A stretch of DNA of 64,000 bases from Rhizobium sp. RU33A (GTDB taxonomy: Bacteria > Pseudomonadota > Alphaproteobacteria > Rhizobiales > Rhizobiaceae). The notes under the pieces were generated by a model. That model was not told the DNA's origin and ran no database searches. It was given only the letters and a program-made list of their open reading frames with translations. Location: the NCBI RefSeq assembly GCF_900156055.1, contig NZ_FTMQ01000006.1:186001-250000 (forward strand), written 5' to 3'. Both the position numbers and the translations under genes were made by a program. Positions 17,083 through 28,562 of the stretch are shown here, piece after piece. How positions within the stretch are numbered: position 1 is the stretch's first letter; the number at the start of each line of letters is the position of its first letter.

Positions 17083-18452
17083 CGGCGTGTCCGTCCGTCG
17101 AATTCCTTCACCGTGTCGCCGCCGAAGAGCAGGCGCTGCGGATCCTGGTCGAAATTGGTGATCGCGTCGTTCAGGCCGCGAACGGTGTTGCGGGTATCGT
17201 TCACCAGCGTCTGGATATCGCGCAGACCTGTCGCCGAGAAGCGCTGCAGGTTGGCCGCAATCGGTCCAATCTGGGCGTTGAGGTTCTCGGCCGTCATGCG
17301 GATGGCCTCGAGCGTCTTGCGGGCTTCCACGCTGAGCGAATTTGCATCACCCGAGCCAAGGAACGCATCAACCTTCCTAAGGATCCCGTCGACCTGCTGG
17401 GACGAGGTATTCAGACGGTTCGCAAGCTGCGTGAAGTCATCGATCGCCCGGTCGATATCGTCCTTGCGGCCGGTAATGCTGTTCGACAGGTCCCGGAAGC
17501 CGGCAATGGCCTGACGCGCATCGGCAGTCGCGACAGAGACGTCGTCGACCACGCGGCCAATTTTCTGGCTGTCGACTGCATCGATCAGCCTGGAGACCTT
17601 CTCAAGCGTCTGATCGGCATTGTTGCCAAAGCGCTGGAAGGTGGTGGCCGTTTCGCGGAAACTGTCGATCGCAGGCCCGATACTCCTAGAAGCCTCCGCG
17701 AAGCTGGCGGTCGCCTCCTCGGTATTGGTCAGGATCTGATCGATCTTGTCGGAGTTAAGCGCCCTGAACAGATCCTCAGCGGCGGAGAGTGTCGAGTCCA
17801 GGCGGCCGGACAGGCCCGAAACGGAATCGGAAAGGGCACTGACACTCTGCAGGAATTGATCGATGCCCTGCGCGTTGTCAGCCAGTGACTTGGAGAAGGT
17901 CTCAGCGTTGCGCACCGTGTTCGTCAGCGGTCCCCGTGCATCCTCGATGAACCCCTGCAACTCAGCAACAGCGCCGTCCGCGCGCTGCAAGATGCGGTCT
18001 GCCGTCGAAAGCAGATTGGTCACGCTCGACTGGTCGGCGATCAGAATGGCTGGCTCCCCGGTATCGAGCGCCCTCTTCAGGATCTCGTCACCCGAACCTG
18101 GACCTCCGCCGGAAAGCTCGACATAGGCAGCCCCTGTCAAACCCTGGATTTCCAGAACGGCCTTCGTGCCCGACGTCACGGGTGCATCAGCGCGGACCTC
18201 TGTGAAAGCAACGGAGAAGTTCGGGTCTTCATTGTCGATGTAGAGATTGCGGACCGAGCCGACGGAGATGCCATTGAAGCGCACGGGCGAACCGATGCTT
18301 AGACCGTTGGCGGAGCCCGGGATGCGGATCGCAAGCGGCGCCATTTCCCCGCCCCGTCCATATTCCGCCATCCAATAGACAAACCCGAAGGCGGCCCCGA
18401 TGACCAGCATCGTGAAAAAACCGACGATCGCGTAATTGGCTTTGGTTTCCAT
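17079..18452 (-). CDS. mlaD: MCE-family lipid-binding protein MlaD
   Basis: 457 residues. One N-terminal membrane helix (8-28) anchors a periplasmic MCE domain (about 38-118; IPGSANGLSIGSPVRFNGI is the family start, AVLEIQGLTGAAYVEL its hydrophobic strand). A long helical tail (about 150-440) follows. Known MlaD hexamers form a channel carrying phospholipid between membranes. This one is far longer than the E. coli protein (about 180 residues) and is closer to long-tailed Rhizobiales MCE proteins, whose helices may extend across the periplasm. It starts 4 nt after the mlaF stop. Confidence 0.9.
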   Translation of the reverse strand: METKANYAIVGFFTMLVIGAAFGFVYWMAEYGRGGEMAPLAIRIPGSANGLSIGSPVRFNGISVGSVRNLYIDNEDPNFSVAFTEVRADAPVTSGTKAVLEIQGLTGAAYVELSGGGPGSGDEILKRALDTGEPAILIADQSSVTNLLSTADRILQRADGAVAELQGFIEDARGPLTNTVRNAETFSKSLADNAQGIDQFLQSVSALSDSVSGLSGRLDSTLSAAEDLFRALNSDKIDQILTNTEEATASFAEASRSIGPAIDSFRETATTFQRFGNNADQTLEKVSRLIDAVDSQKIGRVVDDVSVATADARQAIAGFRDLSNSITGRKDDIDRAIDDFTQLANRLNTSSQQVDGILRKVDAFLGSGDANSLSVEARKTLEAIRMTAENLNAQIGPIAANLQRFSATGLRDIQTLVNDTRNTVRGLNDAITNFDQDPQRLLFGGDTVKEFDGRTRR

Positions 18453-18455
18453 AGC

Positions 18456-19265
18456 TCACTCTACCGGATGTCCGGCGGAAAGCTCCGCCCGGGGAATGGA
18501 ACGGGCACGCTTGCCCTTGAAATAAGATTGCACCCACTCGTCCTCGAAGGCGAGCATGTCGTCCAGCGTCCCCTCGACCAGAACCTTCTTCTGCCCGAGG
18601 ACCGCAATACGGTCGCAGACGGAAAACAAGCTGTCGAGATCATGGGTCACCATATAGACGGTCAATCCCAGCGTATCGCGCAACTGTGCGATCAATTCAT
18701 CGAATTCGGCAGCCCCGATCGGATCGAGGCCGGAGGTTGGTTCGTCGAGGAAGACAAGATCCGGATCGAGCGCCAGTGCACGCGCAAGCGCCGCGCGCTT
18801 GATCATGCCGCCCGAGAGTTCGGATGGATATTTGTCCGCAGCATCGGGGTGGAGGCCGACCAGCTCGATCTTGAGATAGGCAAGCTCATCCATCAGCCAT
18901 TGCGGCAGATCCAGATATTCACGCATCGGCAACTGGATATTTTCCTTCACAGTCAGTGAGGAAAATAGGGCGCCGTGCTGGAAGAGAACCCCCAGGCGTG
19001 TGTCGAGTGTCATGCGCTGCAGGTCATCGACCGCATCGTAATCCGCGCCGAGGATCTCGATCTTGCCGGAACGACGCGGCAGGAGGCGCAACACTGTGCG
19101 CATGAGTACGGACTTGCCCGCGCCGGATGCCCCGACGAAGCCAAGGATCTCGCCGCGGTAGATATCGAGGTTCAGCTTGTCCAGAACGATCTTCTCGCCA
19201 AAGCCGACGGTCAGATCTTTCACCGACAGGATGACTTCGCGATCTTGGGAGGGTTTGGTGTTCAT
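18456..19265 (-). CDS. mlaF: ABC transporter ATP-binding protein MlaF
   Basis: 269 residues. Powers lipid transport with the MlaE permease at the inner membrane. Walker A is GASGAGKS (45-52), the signature is LSGGM, Walker B is DLVFLDEPTSGLDP, and the switch histidine lies in VTHD. ATG 19265 is chosen because GAGGAGGG stands 4 nt before it; an in-frame ATG 22 codons upstream lies inside the mlaE gene end and has no such site. It is spaced 10 nt after mlaE and 3 nt before mlaD, so it belongs to one operon. Confidence 0.93.
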   Translation of the reverse strand: MNTKPSQDREVILSVKDLTVGFGEKIVLDKLNLDIYRGEILGFVGASGAGKSVLMRTVLRLLPRRSGKIEILGADYDAVDDLQRMTLDTRLGVLFQHGALFSSLTVKENIQLPMREYLDLPQWLMDELAYLKIELVGLHPDAADKYPSELSGGMIKRAALARALALDPDLVFLDEPTSGLDPIGAAEFDELIAQLRDTLGLTVYMVTHDLDSLFSVCDRIAVLGQKKVLVEGTLDDMLAFEDEWVQSYFKGKRARSIPRAELSAGHPVE

Positions 19266-19275
19266 CGGGCCCTCC

Positions 19276-20478
19276 TCAAAAATCGATCGCGGCGTAGAAC
19301 ATGGCAAACAGCCCGTCCACGAGAATGACAACGAAGATCGATTTGACCACGGATGCTGTCACATGGCGTCCGAGAGATTCGGCGCTGCCGCCCACCTTCA
19401 TGCCTTCGACAGCCGCGATGATGCCGATGATCAGCGCCATGAACGGCGCCTTGATCATGCCGGTCGCAAGCGTCGAATAATCGACCGCCTCGTGCAGGCG
19501 GGTGATGAAGACATCGAATGTAATGCCGGAATAGGCCCAGACCACGACCGCTGCGCCATAGAGCGCCGCGAAGTTGGCGACGATTGTCAGCAGGGGCAGT
19601 GCAATCGTCAGCGCAACAAGTCGCGGAAAGACCAGCACCCCGATCGGGTTGAGGCCGATGACCTTCAGGGCATCGATTTCCTCACGCATTTTCATCGAAC
19701 CGATTTCAGCCGTGATGGCGCTGCCGGAACGACCCGCGATCATGATCGCGGTGAGCAGCACGCCGATTTCGCGCAGCTGCAGGATGCCGACGAGATCGAC
19801 GACGAAAACTTCCGCGCCGAAATAGCGCAACTGAAACGCGCCCTGCTGGGCAATGATCGCGCCGATTAGGAAAGACATCAAAGTGATGATCGGAACGGCC
19901 CGCACACCCATGTGGTCCAGCTGATTGACAACGGATGCCGGGGAAACCCCGGAACCACGCCCAGACTTGGTCTGCGCGCCGCGGACGGCAGATCCGAGCA
20001 CGAACATCATCGCGATCAGATCCCCCCAGAGGCTGATCGTGACTTTCCCGACAGGTTCGAAGATCCGCTCGAAGCGAGTGCGGTGATCGACCGGCTTCTC
20101 CGGAGCAGTGACGTGCTCGGGAAGCGCTTCGATCAACTCGCGCATCCCGGGGGACCCGCCAACGATCTCGATCGAACCGCCGCGCTCGCGCCGTTCGGTT
20201 ATGAAGCGTCGAACCAGCCATGCGCCGGCCGTATCCATGTCGCTTACGGCGCTAAGATCGATCGTCTCTTGCTGCACGACCGGAGAATCAACCAGCGGGC
20301 CAGCGGATTTGATCATCGCACTGAGGCTGTTGTTCTTCCAGCGACCAGCAAGCCGGATCAGCCGGGCGTTTCCGTCCGGCTGCTCATCGATCTCAATACG
20401 GGCGTCTTCTTGCTCAACCGAACTCAAGGTGGCGACAACTTCCAAATTCGCGCCGGTGGATCCGGGTTCGCAAATCAC
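19276..20478 (-). CDS. mlaE: MlaE-family permease with N-terminal STAS domain
   Basis: 400 residues. The C-terminal two thirds (about 150-400) are an MlaE permease with 5-6 membrane helices and the conserved GRSGSAITAEIGSMKMREEIDAL region (written here in part: SGSAITAEIGSM). Residues about 30-115 form a STAS-like domain (IDLSAVSDMDTAGAWLV), which in E. coli is a separate protein, MlaB. The fusion therefore replaces mlaB in this operon. GTG 20478 is used; TTG 20472 is an alternative. First gene of the operon. Confidence 0.9.
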   Translation of the reverse strand: MICEPGSTGANLEVVATLSSVEQEDARIEIDEQPDGNARLIRLAGRWKNNSLSAMIKSAGPLVDSPVVQQETIDLSAVSDMDTAGAWLVRRFITERRERGGSIEIVGGSPGMRELIEALPEHVTAPEKPVDHRTRFERIFEPVGKVTISLWGDLIAMMFVLGSAVRGAQTKSGRGSGVSPASVVNQLDHMGVRAVPIITLMSFLIGAIIAQQGAFQLRYFGAEVFVVDLVGILQLREIGVLLTAIMIAGRSGSAITAEIGSMKMREEIDALKVIGLNPIGVLVFPRLVALTIALPLLTIVANFAALYGAAVVVWAYSGITFDVFITRLHEAVDYSTLATGMIKAPFMALIIGIIAAVEGMKVGGSAESLGRHVTASVVKSIFVVILVDGLFAMFYAAIDF

Positions 20479-20598
20479 GTGACAGATAGCTGCACACTAT
20501 AACCATCGCCGCCTGCGAATAAATCCTTTGCAAACCGTTAATTGCGTTTTCCAACCCGATTGCGGGCGATCATGACCGCTTTGCAACAGAGCGGTAGC

Positions 20599-21456
20599 TC
20601 AGGCCGCGCGAATCCCGTCGTCCTGGGCCGACTCGGCAATCGGCTTTGGCAGCAGGATGGGGACGAGTTTATTTGCACGCTTGCTGGTCGCTGGCGCTTC
20701 GCTGATTTTGTAACCCCAGGAAATCAGCTCCAGACGGCCATCCGGGTGCTCGGCAATCGCCGTGCAGCTTTCCACCCAGTCGCCGGTGTTGACATAGTGG
20801 ATGCCGTCGATGTCTTCCATGACGGCATGATGGATGTGGCCGCAGATGACGCCATCCACCTCCGCGCGGCGGGCCTCGTCGGCCACCACCCGCTGGAATT
20901 CCCCGATGAAGTTCACCGCATGCTTGACCTGCAGCTTGGCCCAAGCCGAGAAGGACCAGTAGGGCATACCGAGACGACGGCGGACGGCCGCCAGCATGAC
21001 GTTGATGGCAATCGCCGTGTCATAGGCCCAGTCCCCGAGATAGGCGAGCAGGCGGGCGTTGCGAACCACCACGTCGAACTCGTCGCCGTGCAGAACCAGA
21101 TACTTCTTGCCGTCGGCCATCTCGTGCACGATGCGCTGCGCGACTTCGATGCCGCCGAAGTGGATGCCCGGGAAGTCGCGCATGAATTCATCGTGATTGC
21201 CGGGAATGTAAACGATCCGCGTACCCTTGCGGGCCTTGCGCAGCAGTTTCTGCACCACGTCATTGCAGGACTGCGGCCAGTACCAGCTGCGCTTCAGCCG
21301 CCAGCCATCGACGATATCTCCGACCAGGACGATGGTGTCGGCCTCGTGCGTGCGCAGAAAATCGAGGAGAAAGTCGGTCTTGGCGGCTTTCGATCCGAGG
21401 TGGACGTCCGAGATAAACAGGGTCCTGAAATGGCGTGTTTCGCTGACGTCTTCCAC
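20599..21456 (-). CDS. LpxH-like calcineurin-type metallophosphoesterase
   Basis: 285 residues. The metal-binding motifs of LpxH-type phosphoesterases are all present: ISDVHLGS (15-22), VGDIVDGW, PGNHDE, HGDEFD and GHIHH. LpxH hydrolyses UDP-2,3-diacylglucosamine to lipid X in lipid A synthesis. Most alphaproteobacteria are thought to use the unrelated LpxI for that step, and LpxH-like paralogues of this length often have unproven roles, so I withhold the lpxH name. Hydrophobic patches (AYDTAIAINVMLAAVRRRLG) could touch membrane. It is transcribed toward the mla operon but separated by 120 bp. Confidence 0.8.
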   Translation of the reverse strand: MEDVSETRHFRTLFISDVHLGSKAAKTDFLLDFLRTHEADTIVLVGDIVDGWRLKRSWYWPQSCNDVVQKLLRKARKGTRIVYIPGNHDEFMRDFPGIHFGGIEVAQRIVHEMADGKKYLVLHGDEFDVVVRNARLLAYLGDWAYDTAIAINVMLAAVRRRLGMPYWSFSAWAKLQVKHAVNFIGEFQRVVADEARRAEVDGVICGHIHHAVMEDIDGIHYVNTGDWVESCTAIAEHPDGRLELISWGYKISEAPATSKRANKLVPILLPKPIAESAQDDGIRAA

Positions 21457-21655
21457 GGCACGGTCCTCTTCGCTGTCTGATGACCGCTAAATCAGACTCG
21501 TGTTTCAAGAAGATGACATCGGGAGATTCGCGGCGGATCGCCGGTTCCGTCACGCGTTCCGCAGACAGGGGATCGCGGAACTAAAGTCTACCACTCGCAG
21601 CCAATTCGTGTATGACGACAAGGAGTAACTGAAGACAAAAACTGCCGGTGAGCTG

Positions 21656-23971
21656 ATGAATTCCCAGGACAAGAACAAGCCGCAAGTTGCAAACCCGACC
21701 GCTGATCTCGACGAACAGGCGCTTTTCTATCACCGCTATCCTCGTCCCGGGAAACTGGAGATCCAAGCCACCAAGCCGCTTGGCAATCAGCGCGATCTGG
21801 CGCTTGCCTATTCGCCCGGCGTCGCCGCCCCCTGTCTCGCCATCAAGGACGATCCGGCAGCCGCCGATGACTACACGGCACGCTCCAACCTGGTTGCCGT
21901 CATCTCCAACGGCACGGCCGTCCTTGGTCTCGGCAATATCGGACCGCTGGCCTCCAAGCCCGTCATGGAAGGAAAGGCCGTTCTCTTCAAGAAGTTTGCC
22001 GGTATCGACGTTTTCGACATCGAGATTGATGCCCCCGGTGTCGACCAGATGGTCTCGACCATCTCCGCGCTGGAGCCGACCTTCGGCGGCATCAACCTTG
22101 AGGACATCAAGGCACCGGAATGTTTCCAGGTCGAGGATCAGCTTCGCGAGAAGATGAACATCCCGGTCTTCCACGACGACCAGCACGGCACGGCGATCAT
22201 CGTTGCAGCCGCCATCCTGAACGGCCTTGAACTGGCCGGCAAGCAGATCGAAGACGTCAAGATCGTCGCCTCCGGTGCCGGTGCTGCCGCCCTTGCCTGC
22301 CTCAATCTGCTCGTCATTCTCGGTGCCAAGCGCGAGAACATCTGGGTGCACGACATCGAAGGCCTCGTCTACAAGGGCCGCAACGAGCTGATGGATCCCT
22401 GGAAGGAAGTCTACGCCCAGCAAACCGACAAGCGTGCGCTGGCCGAAAGCATCGACGATGCCGACGTCTTCCTCGGCCTGTCGGCCGCCGGCGTCCTGAA
22501 GCCGGAACTGCTGGCCCGCATGGCGCCAAAGCCGCTTATCATGGCGCTTGCCAATCCGAAGCCCGAGATCATGCCGGAAGAGGCGCGCGCCGCCCGTCCG
22601 GATGCGATGATCTGCACTGGCCGCTCGGACTTCCCGAACCAGGTTAACAACGTCCTCTGCTTCCCTTATATCTTCCGCGGCGCGCTCGACTGCGGCGCAA
22701 CCACCATCAACGAAGAAATGAAGATGGCGGCGGTGCGTGCGATTGCAGCCCTTGCCCGCGAAGAAGTCTCGGAAGTCGCGGCCAAGGCCTATACGGGCGA
22801 AACGCCGACCTTCGGCCCGGATTATCTCATCCCCTCGCCGTTCGATCCGCGCCTCATCTTGCGCATCGCCCCAGCTGTCGCCAAGGCCGCAGCCGACAGC
22901 GGCGTCGCGCGCCGCCCTATCGCCGACTTCGACACCTATCTCGACCAGTTGAACCGCTTCGTCTTCCGCTCCGGCTTCGTGATGAAGCCGATCTTCGCGG
23001 CAGCAAAGACTGCGTCCAAAAAGCGTGTGATCTTCTCGGAAGGTGAAGACGAGCGCGTACTGCGTGCCGCCCAGGTCCTGCTCGAGGACGGCATCGGCGA
23101 ACCGATCCTGATCGGCCGCCCGCAGATCATCGAGACCCGCCTGAAGCGCTATGGCCTGCGTATCCGACCGGGCATCGATTTCCAGCTGGTCAACCCGGAA
23201 GACGATCCGCGCTACCGCGACTATGTCGACGATTACTTCGCCCTCGTCGGCCGCGCCGGCATCAACCCGGAAGCGGCTCGCACGATCGTGCGCACAAACA
23301 CCACCGTGATCGGTGCGCTGGCCGTGAAACGCGGAGACGCCGATGCGCTGATCTGCGGCGTCGAAGGCCGTTTCGACCGCCACGTGCGCGACGTTCGCCA
23401 GATCATCGGGAAGCGCGCAGGCGTGCGCGACTATTCGGGCTTGAGCCTTCTGATCTCGCAGCGCGGCGCGATCTTTTTCACCGACACCTTCGTCACCGAC
23501 GATCCGAGTGCGGAAGAGATCGCCGAAATGACGATGCTGGCGGCCCAGGAAATCCGTCGCTTCGGCATTGCACCCAAGGCAGCGCTGCTGTCGCATTCCA
23601 ACTTCGGCTCGCGGCCGTCCGCCAGCGCCTCGAAGATGCGCCGGGCGCTGGAAATCATCCGCGCTGGCGCCCCGGATCTCGAAGTCGACGGCGAAATGCA
23701 GGGCGGTTCGGCGCTGTCGGAAGTTCTGCGCAAGCGCGCCATGCCGGATAGCACGCTGACCGGTGAAGCAAACCTGCTCGTCTTCCCAAACCTCGACGCT
23801 GCCAACATTTCGCTCGGCATCGTCCGTATGATGATGGACGCGCTGCATGTCGGCCCGATCCTGCTCGGTGCAGCCCTGCCCGCCCACGTGCTGTCGACCT
23901 CGGTCACCTCGCGCGGCGTCGTCAACATGGCGGCGCTAGCCGTCGTCGAAGCATCGCAGCCAGCGGTCTAA
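21656..23971 (+). CDS. dme: Malic enzyme with C-terminal phosphotransacetylase-like domain
   Basis: 771 residues, the size of the fused MaeB-type enzymes. Decarboxylates malate to pyruvate, feeding acetyl-CoA during growth on C4-dicarboxylates, which matters in symbiotic rhizobia. The N-terminal half (about 15-430) carries the malic enzyme motifs ([21 protein letters not shown]; the nucleotide fold near [10 protein letters not shown]). The C-terminal half (about 440-771) resembles phosphate acetyltransferase but is usually regulatory. The name dme (NAD-dependent) is preferred over tme from gene order: in S. meliloti dme lies beside sinR/sinI and bluB, as here. Coenzyme preference itself cannot be read from sequence by eye. 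Confidence 0.88.
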   Translation: MNSQDKNKPQVANPTADLDEQALFYHRYPRPGKLEIQATKPLGNQRDLALAYSPGVAAPCLAIKDDPAAADDYTARSNLVAVISNGTAVLGLGNIGPLASKPVMEGKAVLFKKFAGIDVFDIEIDAPGVDQMVSTISALEPTFGGINLEDIKAPECFQVEDQLREKMNIPVFHDDQHGTAIIVAAAILNGLELAGKQIEDVKIVASGAGAAALACLNLLVILGAKRENIWVHDIEGLVYKGRNELMDPWKEVYAQQTDKRALAESIDDADVFLGLSAAGVLKPELLARMAPKPLIMALANPKPEIMPEEARAARPDAMICTGRSDFPNQVNNVLCFPYIFRGALDCGATTINEEMKMAAVRAIAALAREEVSEVAAKAYTGETPTFGPDYLIPSPFDPRLILRIAPAVAKAAADSGVARRPIADFDTYLDQLNRFVFRSGFVMKPIFAAAKTASKKRVIFSEGEDERVLRAAQVLLEDGIGEPILIGRPQIIETRLKRYGLRIRPGIDFQLVNPEDDPRYRDYVDDYFALVGRAGINPEAARTIVRTNTTVIGALAVKRGDADALICGVEGRFDRHVRDVRQIIGKRAGVRDYSGLSLLISQRGAIFFTDTFVTDDPSAEEIAEMTMLAAQEIRRFGIAPKAALLSHSNFGSRPSASASKMRRALEIIRAGAPDLEVDGEMQGGSALSEVLRKRAMPDSTLTGEANLLVFPNLDAANISLGIVRMMMDALHVGPILLGAALPAHVLSTSVTSRGVVNMAALAVVEASQPAV

Positions 23972-23981
23972 CAAAGCAATT

Positions 23982-24009
23982 GCGAGCGGCGAACAGTTTT
24001 GCCGCTCGC
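23982..24009 (+). terminator. Hairpin after the malic enzyme gene
   Basis: GCGAGCGGC pairs perfectly with GCCGCTCGC across a 10-nt loop, 11 bp after the stop codon. There is no T tract, so termination would be weak or need Rho. Confidence 0.45.
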
Positions 24010-24086
24010 TCTCGCGAAATTTGCTATCTAGACAAGCGAAAGCTGTAGCCCCGACACTGCGCCCCTGGAAATCTCGGGTATAGTTG

Positions 24087-24794
24087 ATGGGCCTGTCAGG
24101 CGCGTATTTCGATCTCTTGGAGTGGCTGGACCGGCAGGAGACGCTTGATCCCGGAGACTTCCTGTCAAGGCTTCAAAGCGCTTACCGGACAGGCCGCATC
24201 ACCTATCTCAGTGGAATGGTCCCAAGCGCACGCGTGCGCCCCCACAACACTTGGGGAAGCCAGCGGCATAGCCCGCATCATCTCGCCCGCTCCCTCAACC
24301 GCAAGGCGGCTTTTGAGCAGATCTCCGGCCTCTTGTCCGCCCTCGAGCCCATCGAGCTTCTCTCCTGGCAGCGAACCGCAAACAGCAATCTAAGGATTGT
24401 CGGTTACCCCCTGCCGGGAAGGCAGAGTTGCCTGCTCGTTGAGTTGACCGCCACCGCGGAGTATCTGTCAGCCTGGCGCCGCACCCATGACCGCGACATG
24501 CTGAGCCTTGGCACCCTGTTGACTGCACGCCTGGCCAGAGCGTTAAGCGACCCGCATCAGGAGAGAGCCCGCGCACGCCCTCTGACCCGCCGCGAGCGGG
24601 AGACGCTGGCCTGGATTGCGGCCGGCAAGAGCTATTGGGAGACGGCCGTCATCCTCGGCATTTCCGAACGCACCATCCGGCATTTCATGGCCAATGCGCG
24701 CCAGAAACTCGACGTTGTCAACAATGCCCAGGCCGTCGCGGAAGCCGTATGGCGCGGTCTGATCCCGCGGCTCGTCGAGGCAGAAGTCCCATGA
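24087..24794 (+). CDS. sinR: LuxR-family quorum-sensing regulator (SinR-like)
   Basis: 235 residues. The C-terminal HTH of the LuxR/FixJ class is clear (about 168-225: LTRRERETLAWIAAGKSYWETA, of which ISERTIRHFMANARQKL is the recognition part). The N-terminal 160 residues fit the size of an AHL-binding domain, but the usual W-x3-Y and D-P-V residues of TraR/LuxR are not obvious, so ligand binding is uncertain. It lies directly upstream of the AHL synthase in the same direction, 121 bp apart, as sinR-sinI do. ATG 24087 follows an in-frame TTG. Confidence 0.78.
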   Translation: MGLSGAYFDLLEWLDRQETLDPGDFLSRLQSAYRTGRITYLSGMVPSARVRPHNTWGSQRHSPHHLARSLNRKAAFEQISGLLSALEPIELLSWQRTANSNLRIVGYPLPGRQSCLLVELTATAEYLSAWRRTHDRDMLSLGTLLTARLARALSDPHQERARARPLTRRERETLAWIAAGKSYWETAVILGISERTIRHFMANARQKLDVVNNAQAVAEAVWRGLIPRLVEAEVP

Positions 24795-24811
24795 CAAGGA
24801 CAAATCCCCTC

Positions 24812-24828
24812 ACAATATCATAGATTGT
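24812..24828. promoter_or_regulatory. Lux-box-like inverted repeat upstream of the AHL synthase gene
   Basis: ACAATATCATAGATTGT is a 17-bp site with perfect 5-bp arms (ACAAT / ATTGT). It sits 88-104 bp before the synthase start, where a LuxR-type activator would bind. No experimental support; the site is defined by symmetry and position. Confidence 0.5.
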
Positions 24829-24839
24829 ATTTCTGAAAG

Positions 24840-24859
24840 CTGGCGCCACCGCCAGTTTT
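24840..24859 (+). terminator. Short terminator-like hairpin between the luxR and luxI genes
   Basis: CTGGCG-CCAC-CGCCAG followed by TTTT. It could separate regulator and synthase transcripts or sit in the synthase leader. Confidence 0.4.
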
Positions 24860-24915
24860 AGAGTTTTCCTTGGAAACGCATGCTGCCTGTTCCGTTCTGC
24901 AAGAAGGAGCAAAGC

Positions 24916-25557
24916 ATGATCAGGATCATCAACGGCACCCGTCGCAATCAGTTTCCCGCCGATATCGACGCCATGCACAGGTTGAGAAAGCGGGTCTTCC
25001 ATGACCTGTTGGGCTGGGACGTCCAGGTGCGCGACGCCTGGGAAATCGACGACTATGATCGCGCCAATCCTCTCTATGTCCTCTCCTATGGCGACGAGGG
25101 AAAACTGCGTGGGTCATTGCGCCTGCTGCCGACGCTCGGCCCCAACATGCTGGACGACACCTTTCCCATCCTCCTCGGTGATGGACCGCAAATCCGCAGC
25201 GCAGCAGTCTGGGAATCGAGCCGCTTCTGCATCGATCCGGAGATTTCCCAAGACCGGGCGAGCAACCAGGTGACGATCGCGGCGGCCGAACTGATGTGCG
25301 GCGTGGGCGAGCTGGGCCTTGCATCCGGTCTCAGCCACATCGTTACCGTCACCGACGTCTTCCTGGAGCGCATGTTCAAACGTATGGGCTGCCCAGGAAT
25401 CCGGATCGGTGAACCGCAGCGGATCGGCGTGGTCCAGGCGGTCGCGGTCTCCTGGGAGGTGTCGCAGGATCTGCTCGACCGGATGAAGGCGGTGGCGGCA
25501 ATCGACCGCAGCGTGCTTGAAGCGCCGATGACCCTGACGGCAGCGCAGGCCGCCTGA
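24916..25557 (+). CDS. sinI: Acyl-homoserine-lactone synthase (SinI-like)
   Basis: 213 residues. Makes N-acyl-homoserine lactone signals from S-adenosylmethionine and acyl-ACP. All ten invariant LuxI positions are found with the expected spacing: R24, F28, W34, E43, D45, D48, R69, F83, E100 and R103, so the enzyme should be active. ATG 24916 has AAGGAG 6 nt before it. The acyl chain cannot be predicted by eye; the S. meliloti homologue SinI makes long-chain AHLs. Gene order (malic enzyme, regulator, synthase, DUF2865, bluB) supports orthology with sinI. Confidence 0.92.
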   Translation: MIRIINGTRRNQFPADIDAMHRLRKRVFHDLLGWDVQVRDAWEIDDYDRANPLYVLSYGDEGKLRGSLRLLPTLGPNMLDDTFPILLGDGPQIRSAAVWESSRFCIDPEISQDRASNQVTIAAAELMCGVGELGLASGLSHIVTVTDVFLERMFKRMGCPGIRIGEPQRIGVVQAVAVSWEVSQDLLDRMKAVAAIDRSVLEAPMTLTAAQAA

Positions 25558-25572
25558 TGCAACACGTGGCGG

Positions 25573-27660
<2,088 letters not shown>

Positions 27661-27706
27661 CAATACCGCAAGAACCAGCCGCAGAACAGAGTGGAATGCG
27701 ACAGGC

Positions 27707-28543
27707 TCAAGCCTCGACCGGGAAGTAGCGAACAAAGGCGAAAGCCGATCCGTCGGGCGCCCAGTTCGGCACATTGATCGAACCCTGACCGCCGAAGAAC
27801 TCGATCAGCGTTTCGACATTGCCACCATCGGCGTCCATCAGCCGCAGCCGGACCTGCTTGTCGCGCGGATGACCTTCGACATCGGCATCGTAGGAGAGGA
27901 AGAGTATCTTCTTCCCATCCGGCGAAGGATGCGGGAACCAGTCACCATAACCGTCTGAGGTCAGCTGCTGCAGGTCGCTGCCATCGATGCGCATCCGCCA
28001 GATCTGCATGGTCCCGGTACGGCTGGAGTTGAAATAGATCCACTGACCATCAGACGAGTAATCAGGGCCATCATTGTGCCCTTCGCCGTTCGTCAGCCGC
28101 CGCTCGACCCCGCCCTTGGTCGAGATGGTATAGATATCGAAGGCGCCGTTGCGCTCGCCGCAATAGGCAAGCTCCTTACCGTCCGGCGACCAGCCGTGCC
28201 AGTAGGATGGCATCTTATCGGTGACCTGGCGCGGCTCGTCGTCACCATCACCCAACAGGTAGATGCAGGACTTGCCGAAAAGCGTATGGTCGGAAAAGGC
28301 GATCGAGGCACCATCGGGCGAGATCCCGTGATCGTTGTTGAGCCGCACGGCAAAACTCGTGTCGATCAGTTCCGGCTCGGGATCGTCTTCATCGAGCGGC
28401 AACGCATAAAGAAGACCATCGCCGTTGATGACCAGAAACTCGCCATCGCGCGACCAGTTGGGCGCCTCGACGAGGTCATCCGTCTGCCAGACGACCTCGC
28501 ATTCACGGGTCGTCATATCGTAGATCTCGACCGAACTGCGCAT
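27707..28543 (-). CDS. TolB-like WD40/PD40 beta-propeller protein
   Basis: 278 residues of repeated propeller blades with the PD40 signature (PNWSRDGEFLV, GISPDGASIAFS, HGWSPDGKELAY, DYSSDGQWIYF, HPSPDGKKILFLS, PNWAPDGSAFAF): six visible repeats. There is no signal peptide, so it is probably cytosolic, unlike TolB itself. ATG 28543 has GAGGAG upstream; a longer frame to 28642 overlaps the neighbouring gene and is discarded. The family occurs widely in rhizobia with unknown function, perhaps binding proteins or oligosaccharides. Confidence 0.8.
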   Translation of the reverse strand: MRSSVEIYDMTTRECEVVWQTDDLVEAPNWSRDGEFLVINGDGLLYALPLDEDDPEPELIDTSFAVRLNNDHGISPDGASIAFSDHTLFGKSCIYLLGDGDDEPRQVTDKMPSYWHGWSPDGKELAYCGERNGAFDIYTISTKGGVERRLTNGEGHNDGPDYSSDGQWIYFNSSRTGTMQIWRMRIDGSDLQQLTSDGYGDWFPHPSPDGKKILFLSYDADVEGHPRDKQVRLRLMDADGGNVETLIEFFGGQGSINVPNWAPDGSAFAFVRYFPVEA

Positions 28544-28562
28544 CGTGGTCTCCTCGGAAAAA

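Noticed and set aside
21581-23887. 768-codon open frame opposite the malic enzyme gene
   Set aside because: Mirror image of strong codon bias in GC-rich DNA; the sense strand is clearly malic enzyme and the antisense translation is rich in Arg, Asp and His without any domain.
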